Below are positions 7,331-11,119 of a DNA stretch of 11,119 nucleotides, in pieces. How positions within the stretch are numbered: the first letter of the stretch is position 1; every line of letters starts with the position of its first letter. The notes beneath the pieces are model-generated. The model did no database searches and was not told the origin of the DNA. It was given only the letters and a program-made list of their open reading frames with translations. The translations under genes were made by a program, and so were the position numbers. This DNA is from UBA5976 sp037137575 (GTDB lineage Bacteria > Actinomycetota > Actinomycetes > S36-B12 > UBA5976), in NCBI GenBank assembly GCA_037137575.1, contig JBAXKB010000033.1, positions 1-11,119 on the forward strand. The letters run 5' to 3'.

Positions 7331-8557
7331 CTAACTAACAGTCACCTTTTTAGTGAGGCTCGTTTTTCCAATGGTGATCGTCACAGAGTAAGAGCCCTTC
7401 GGCGCAGCCAAATTGACCAGTGCTTTGTCGCTATTTACTCGCAAGGTAGTTGTCTTGAGCTTTTTGCCAACTTTGTATGTCACTAGCGCATTTTGGCCCT
7501 TGGCATTATTGATTTTTAGTGTGAACTTACCTTTGCCAGCAGTGATAGTCATGGTTGGCTTTGCCGTTGGCGCCGGCGCAAGCGCAACCGTTGTTTGAAT
7601 AAAGTGGGACGAATAGTTTGGTCCGGCAATCTTAAATTTGAAATTCGAACCAACCGAAGTGTTGCTTAGTTGCGCTGTGAACGAAGCCTTACCATCTGCA
7701 GCTACTTGGAGCTGACATCCGCCGTTTGCTGCTGGTTGCGGATCGCAAGATGTACTTGAGTTGGTTGAACCACCGGGTATAACGAGTGCCATGGTCGTGA
7801 TATCAAAAAATTGAACAAAAACATACTTATTCATGTAGTCACTTGGGAATGCGAAGTTGTATGTGATGGAGGTTGTATTTGGTGAAATTGTTGAAATTCC
7901 GTCCTGAGTTGCTTCATCATAAGCAACGGCAATTGCCTTGCCAGCGCTCGTTGCACTTAGTCGGGTAATTGGCGCACAAATTCTTGTTACATCGCCACCA
8001 CAAGCTTCAGGAGTACTAACTCCGCCGCCACTTGAGGTGAATGTTGTGGTGACAAAGCCTGAGGTGAAACCAGCGGGTCCGTTTAGTTGATATTTGAACA
8101 CCTTTCCAGCAGTTGCACCCGAAATTACAACTGCAACCGTCACTGCGCCATTACTGTCTACCGCAGTCACGCAACCATTGCCCGGGATCTGAGCAGAACT
8201 ACATTTCGGAGTTGGCAACGTAAGCGTAAGGCCCTGTGAAATATCAAAGAACTGTAAAAATATGTTTTTTCCGCTATTTGCCGAACTGGAAGTAAAAACA
8301 AATTTTACGGTGGTGGCACTTGTTGCTAGGAAAGATGCACCGTTGCTAACAACCACTGGAGTGCCATCATTTAATGTTTGGGACACTTGGCTAATTGGGG
8401 CGCAAATCGAGCCTGCATCACCAAAGGCCGAGCAGTCTTGTCCCTGGCCCCAAGACTGAGTTAAGGTGCTCGATAGTATCGCAAAGGCCACGATTAAGGT
8501 CTTAAAAGTTCGGGTTTTTAGATTACGATTCAGCGCTTGTGCCTTCATTTTGTCCAT
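7331..8557 (-). CDS. Secreted protein with duplicated four-cysteine domain and C-terminal beta-rich domain, function unknown
   Basis: I do not recognise this family. The 408 residues start with a basic region and a hydrophobic stretch (about 20-34) ending SWGQGQ, a credible Sec signal peptide with cleavage near residue 37. Two related domains follow (about 42-174 and 186-325). Each has paired cysteines around a (S/R)ICAPI motif, an (I/V)F(L/V)QFFDI motif, a second Cys-x9-Cys pair and an FK(Y/F)-x-(L/I)-x-GP segment ending in Thr-rich strands. After an Ala/Pro linker, about 335-408 looks like a Lys/Thr-rich Ig-like beta domain with no anchor or sorting signal. Start choice is open: an AGTAGG lies one base before the ATG at 8557 but ten before an in-frame ATG at 8548, so the latter may be used. 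It sits between two acyltransferase genes, suggesting a cell-surface or matrix role. Confidence 0.85.
   Translation of the reverse strand: MDKMKAQALNRNLKTRTFKTLIVAFAILSSTLTQSWGQGQDCSAFGDAGSICAPISQVSQTLNDGTPVVVSNGASFLATSATTVKFVFTSSSANSGKNIFLQFFDISQGLTLTLPTPKCSSAQIPGNGCVTAVDSNGAVTVAVVISGATAGKVFKYQLNGPAGFTSGFVTTTFTSSGGGVSTPEACGGDVTRICAPITRLSATSAGKAIAVAYDEATQDGISTISPNTTSITYNFAFPSDYMNKYVFVQFFDITTMALVIPGGSTNSSTSCDPQPAANGGCQLQVAADGKASFTAQLSNTSVGSNFKFKIAGPNYSSHFIQTTVALAPAPTAKPTMTITAGKGKFTLKINNAKGQNALVTYKVGKKLKTTTLRVNSDKALVNLAAPKGSYSVTITIGKTSLTKKVTVS
7583..8434 (-). repeat. Internal protein-level domain duplication within the secreted protein
   Basis: Residues 42-174 and 186-325 align by eye through ICAPI, QFFDI, Cys-x9-Cys and the FK...GP...TT segment. 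The two copies have diverged strongly, so this is an old duplication, not a recent DNA repeat. Boundaries are approximate. Confidence 0.75.
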
Positions 8558-8627
8558 GCCTACTCAAGGTTTGGAGCACGCACAAATGCCCGAATTAGTT
8601 TTAAGTTACTTACTTGTCGCAATCGTA

Positions 8628-8641
8628 CCCCTGAAAAGGGG
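8628..8641. promoter_or_regulatory. Short GC-rich hairpin with tetraloop in the divergent gap
   Basis: CCCCT (8628-8632) and AGGGG (8637-8641) are exact complements around GAAA on the plus strand, a GNRA-type tetraloop; on the minus strand the loop is TTTC. On the minus strand it lies about 70 bases upstream of the secreted-protein start, possibly in its leader. No U-tract follows on either strand. Function unknown. Confidence 0.4.
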
Positions 8642-8714
8642 CGGAATAACCCGAATGGGACATTTGCATGATATTCATTCGATTCGCACAACAGAATCGT
8701 GTTTATCTGCACGG

Positions 8715-8720
8715 TAGAAT
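8715..8720 (+). promoter_or_regulatory. Candidate -10 element upstream of the second acyltransferase
   Basis: TAGAAT matches the -10 consensus at four of six positions, including the TAnnnT core, but no good -35 lies 16-18 bases upstream. A transcript starting just downstream would begin around the inverted repeat at 8727-8754. Confidence 0.3.
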
Positions 8721-8726
8721 TACGAC

Positions 8727-8754
8727 CTGTGCCTTAAATTTTCGACAGGCACAG
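8727..8754 (+). promoter_or_regulatory. Inverted repeat in the probable leader of the second acyltransferase gene
   Basis: CTGTGCC (8727-8733) and GGCACAG (8748-8754) are exact complements around a 14-base AT-rich spacer. A second register, CCTGT (8726-8730) with ACAGG (8745-8749), competes with it. It lies between the candidate -10 and the ribosome site AGGGAG (8776-8781). It could be an operator for a dimeric regulator or an RNA stem in the 5' leader; sequence alone does not decide. Confidence 0.4.
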
Positions 8755-8791
8755 ATTTGATTACCCAATCGGCTTAGGGAGATTTGCTAAA

Positions 8792-10804
8792 TTGACCGCG
8801 ACCACAGTTGATTTGCCCGAGGTTAAGAAAAATTCGTATATAACTGGCATAGATTCATTGCGGGCTGTAGCGGTTGTCTCGGTAATTCTCTATCACCTAA
8901 ACGACAAATGGCTACCCGGCGGGTTTGTCGGAGTCGACATGTTTTTCGCTATTTCTGGATATTTGATTACCAAGACCTTGCTCGAGCGACCAGCATCTAA
9001 CGGCATTCGGTTTTTCCTTGGTTTCTACCGTCGTCGACTTCAACGTATCGCGCCAGCCCTTTTCTTTTACCTTGCAATAACTTCAGCATTAACTGCTTAC
9101 TTTGTGCCGCGTAGTTTTCTTGGTCAGGGGAGTTTTCGAACTGCCAAATGGGCTGTGATAGGCGCAAGTAACATCCAACTCGTAATGTCTAGCGATGGAT
9201 ATTTTGGCGACAGAATGCCTTACAACCCTTTTGTGCAGACTTGGTCCCTGGGTGTTGAAGAACAGTTCTACCTAATTTATCCGATCATCCTTTTGCTTAT
9301 CAGCATCGCTTTTTATCGCAAAAATCGACAACTCGAAATAATTGGCAAACTCACATTGATTCTGGCAACCGTTATTTCGTTTGTCGTTTGTGTTCAGCAA
9401 ACCTCAGCTGATCCGTTGCGCTCGTTCTATCTGTTGCCGGCTCGGTTTTGGGAATTAGCTGCTGGAGCGCTGCTTTATATTTTGGTTTCAAGGAATCCGA
9501 AGCATTATTTGAATAAACCCGCGCTTGCTCCTGGGTTATTTTTAAGCGGTCTAGCTCTGATTATTGTTTCTCTTGCCTGCGCGAATGTCGTCACGTTCCC
9601 ATTTTGGTGGGCCATACCAGTTGTAGTTGGCGCTTTGGCTTTGATCCAGGTAGCCAGCAACTTAGACCACCCATCGCTTGCAAGAATTGCTCCGCTGTTT
9701 ACCAACAAGCGAGTCGTTTTCATCGGAAAGATTTCTTACTCGCTGTATTTATGGCACTGGGGAATTTTTGTCTTGATGCGCTGGACAATCGGCATCGAAA
9801 GTCTATGGACCAAAGCATTGGCTCTTGGATTAACTTTTTTTGCTAGTTGGTTTAGCTATCGCTGGATTGAAACTCCACCACGTCGAAGTGCCTGGGTAAA
9901 GAAACGTAGCGATGTATCAGTAGTTGTGGCTGGATTAGTGGCCGGTGCACTTTGTTTTCAACTGGTCGTTGCAGTATCTAGTTGGGCAACTGTGCACAAC
10001 AGCAAAGCTACATTGCCATGGTTCCGTGACAATATCGCAATTGCAAAGATGTTGAATTCAATAGAAAAAACATCAGTAGGTCGAGGTCACAAAGTTGTGT
10101 TTGTTGGGGACTCGCATGCGGGTCACTACAAGAATGTTGCGCAATGGACCGCGGCTAAAACTGGTTCGAAGAAAGTAATGATTCGCCAATACGGTTGCGG
10201 CTTCGTAAATCTGATGCACGCGGCTCCGAGTAATTGCGTGGGAGATGACTACTTTATTAACAAGATTGAGGAAGCAACTTCGCCAGGTGACATTGTGGTT
10301 TTGTCGTCATTTTCGCTACCTCGAATTGCAGAGCTTTGGGGTCCGCTTGATAAGAAAGCACTTTTAGCAGATGTTGAAGGTAAGCAAGCATCACAAGCTC
10401 GTGCAGATGTGCTTGCTAGTTCAGTCGGAGTTGTTAAGCGTTTGCAAGCCATGGGACTAACCGTTGTGTTGGCTGCGCCAACTCAGGTATTCGAAACGCC
10501 CCCAGATCGTTGTCATAGATGGTTTAACCGACACAACCCAGCTTGCGTATCCGGCTTCAAAACAGATCGAACCTATCAGTTGCAACTTCGAGCGCCGGTT
10601 ATGAAGTCGTATCGAAGTCTAAGTGCGCAAACAGGTGCGATTCTTTGGGATCCATTCAACCTTTTGTGCCCAGCAGACCCTTGTCGGTCTGAAGTCAATG
10701 GTAGGTTCCTGTATTTAGACCAGCATCACCTGTCACCTAATGGAAACATCGTAGTCTTTAGAGATTTTCTAAACCTTGCTCGCCAAATTTGGCAAAAGAA
10801 TTAA
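8792..10804 (+). CDS. Second membrane O-acyltransferase (acyltransferase_3/OafA family) with C-terminal SGNH domain
   Basis: Same architecture as the protein starting at 5054 but clearly a distinct paralogue of 670 residues, close to the common length. The acyltransferase_3 domain shows DSLRAVAV with Arg24 and His35 (R-x10-H), VDMFFAISGYLIT, FYRRRLQRIAP, TWSLGVEEQFYLIYP and YSLYLWHWGIF, with about ten membrane helices. The SGNH part has VGDSHAG (Ser441) and LDQHHLS (Asp643, His646), the more canonical form of both catalytic blocks, plus cysteines in its outer domain. The start is taken as TTG at 8792 because AGGGAG lies ten bases upstream and the conserved R-x10-H region begins at residue 24; no in-frame ATG fits. 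It is probably transcribed alone, diverging from the secreted-protein gene. A different acceptor sugar or position from the first enzyme is likely but unproven. Confidence 0.93.
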   Translation: MTATTVDLPEVKKNSYITGIDSLRAVAVVSVILYHLNDKWLPGGFVGVDMFFAISGYLITKTLLERPASNGIRFFLGFYRRRLQRIAPALFFYLAITSALTAYFVPRSFLGQGSFRTAKWAVIGASNIQLVMSSDGYFGDRMPYNPFVQTWSLGVEEQFYLIYPIILLLISIAFYRKNRQLEIIGKLTLILATVISFVVCVQQTSADPLRSFYLLPARFWELAAGALLYILVSRNPKHYLNKPALAPGLFLSGLALIIVSLACANVVTFPFWWAIPVVVGALALIQVASNLDHPSLARIAPLFTNKRVVFIGKISYSLYLWHWGIFVLMRWTIGIESLWTKALALGLTFFASWFSYRWIETPPRRSAWVKKRSDVSVVVAGLVAGALCFQLVVAVSSWATVHNSKATLPWFRDNIAIAKMLNSIEKTSVGRGHKVVFVGDSHAGHYKNVAQWTAAKTGSKKVMIRQYGCGFVNLMHAAPSNCVGDDYFINKIEEATSPGDIVVLSSFSLPRIAELWGPLDKKALLADVEGKQASQARADVLASSVGVVKRLQAMGLTVVLAAPTQVFETPPDRCHRWFNRHNPACVSGFKTDRTYQLQLRAPVMKSYRSLSAQTGAILWDPFNLLCPADPCRSEVNGRFLYLDQHHLSPNGNIVVFRDFLNLARQIWQKN

Positions 10805-10820
10805 TTTGCGTGGTCTTCCG

Positions 10821-10836
10821 TCAGCTTGATTGCTGA
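10821..10836. terminator. Weak candidate terminator hairpin between convergent genes
   Basis: TCAGC (10821-10825) pairs with GCTGA (10832-10836) around a six-base loop in the 54-base gap between the second acyltransferase and purU. A second stem, TTTGCC (10849-10854) with GGCAAA (10862-10867), overlaps the purU stop codon. Neither has a good U-tract, so support comes mainly from position. Confidence 0.3.
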
Positions 10837-10858
10837 GGCTTTGTTGGATTTGCCCGAT

Positions 10859-11119
10859 TTAGGCAAAAATCACGGTACGACGACCAACAAGGAACACTCG
10901 ATCTTCAGCTAGTAGTCCAACAGTGCGAGTAAGCACTCGTCGCTCAACATCGCGCCCGATGCTGACTAAGTTTTCTACTGTTTGTGAATGACCAACGCGT
11001 TGGATATCTTGGTCAATGATTGGGCCTTCATCTAAGTCTGGTGTTACAAAATGCGAAGTTGCACCAATCATTTTTACGCCACGTTCGTAAGCCTGGTGGT
11101 ATGGCTTAGCGCCAACAAA
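10859..11119 (-). CDS. purU: Formyltetrahydrofolate deformylase, C-terminal 86 residues
   Basis: Hydrolyses 10-formyltetrahydrofolate to formate and tetrahydrofolate, balancing one-carbon pools and supplying formate for purine synthesis. Only the C-terminal 86 of a usual 280-290 residues is present; the coding frame is open to the window end at 11119. It opens with FVGAKPYHQAYERGVK and continues GATSHFVT and LDEGPII, the conserved end of the formyltransferase-like catalytic domain. These supply the family's His (in TSH) and catalytic Asp (in DEGP). The closing GRDVERRVLTRTV and EDRVF segments are typical of PurU. They distinguish it from PurN, which lacks this ending. The N-terminal ACT domain lies outside the window. 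Convergent with the second acyltransferase; a housekeeping gene unrelated to glycan synthesis. Confidence 0.93.
   Translation of the reverse strand, partial: FVGAKPYHQAYERGVKMIGATSHFVTPDLDEGPIIDQDIQRVGHSQTVENLVSIGRDVERRVLTRTVGLLAEDRVFLVGRRTVIFA

Noticed and set aside
7304..7360. Possible terminator between the first acyltransferase and the convergent secreted-protein gene
   Set aside because: T-runs occur, but the only stem (TCAC/GTGA) is four pairs and inside the coding sequence.
8466..8717. 83-codon plus-strand open frame spanning the start of the secreted-protein gene and the divergent gap
   Set aside because: It overlaps the signal-peptide region of a convincing gene and the probable regulatory gap, with no ribosome site or motif of its own.
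8558..8791. Possible c-di-GMP or c-di-AMP riboswitch in the gap between the secreted protein and the second acyltransferase
   Set aside because: Hairpins are present, but I could not find the conserved core sequences of the GEMM or ydaO classes on either strand.

Overview
This window looks like part of an exopolysaccharide or cell-surface glycan locus from a fairly low-GC actinobacterium. By eye the base composition is in the mid-40s % GC. Support for this lies in a Wzz-type chain-length domain fused to a BY-kinase with a long Tyr-Gly tail, GTG and TTG start codons with purine-rich ribosome sites, and short intergenic gaps. A streamlined freshwater lineage such as Nanopelagicales would fit. 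That placement is inference; there is no rRNA or other taxonomic marker here.

Left part (1-1812): gmd (partial, minus strand) and fcl (plus strand) diverge from a 96-base gap. Together they encode the two-step conversion of GDP-mannose to GDP-L-fucose. fcl ends inside a perfect 28-base palindrome that separates it from the next, convergent gene.

Centre (1813-7303): a minus-strand polyprenyl-phosphate sugar transferase, which starts glycan synthesis on the lipid carrier, diverges from a plus-strand Wzz/BY-kinase gene. The kinase carries sixteen consecutive Tyr-Gly pairs encoded by a 96-base hexanucleotide tract. Inside that tract is a perfect 42-base tandem duplication. Twenty-three bases downstream, probably co-transcribed, is a membrane O-acyltransferase with a C-terminal SGNH domain.

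Right part (7304-11119): a minus-strand secreted protein with an internally duplicated four-cysteine domain and a C-terminal beta-rich domain converges on the first acyltransferase. It diverges from a second acyltransferase/SGNH protein. The 234-base gap between those divergent genes is rich in inverted repeats. The window ends in the C-terminal part of purU (formyltetrahydrofolate deformylase) on the minus strand, a housekeeping gene that probably marks the edge of the glycan locus.

Taken together, the locus can make a fucose precursor, start a lipid-linked glycan, control its polymerisation and export through tyrosine phosphorylation, and acylate the product. Dedicated glycosyltransferases, a Wzx flippase, a Wzy polymerase and a tyrosine phosphatase are not present in the window. 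The most unusual items are the tyrosine-repeat tract and the unrecognised secreted duplicated-domain protein. I saw no mobile element, CRISPR array, tRNA or rRNA.
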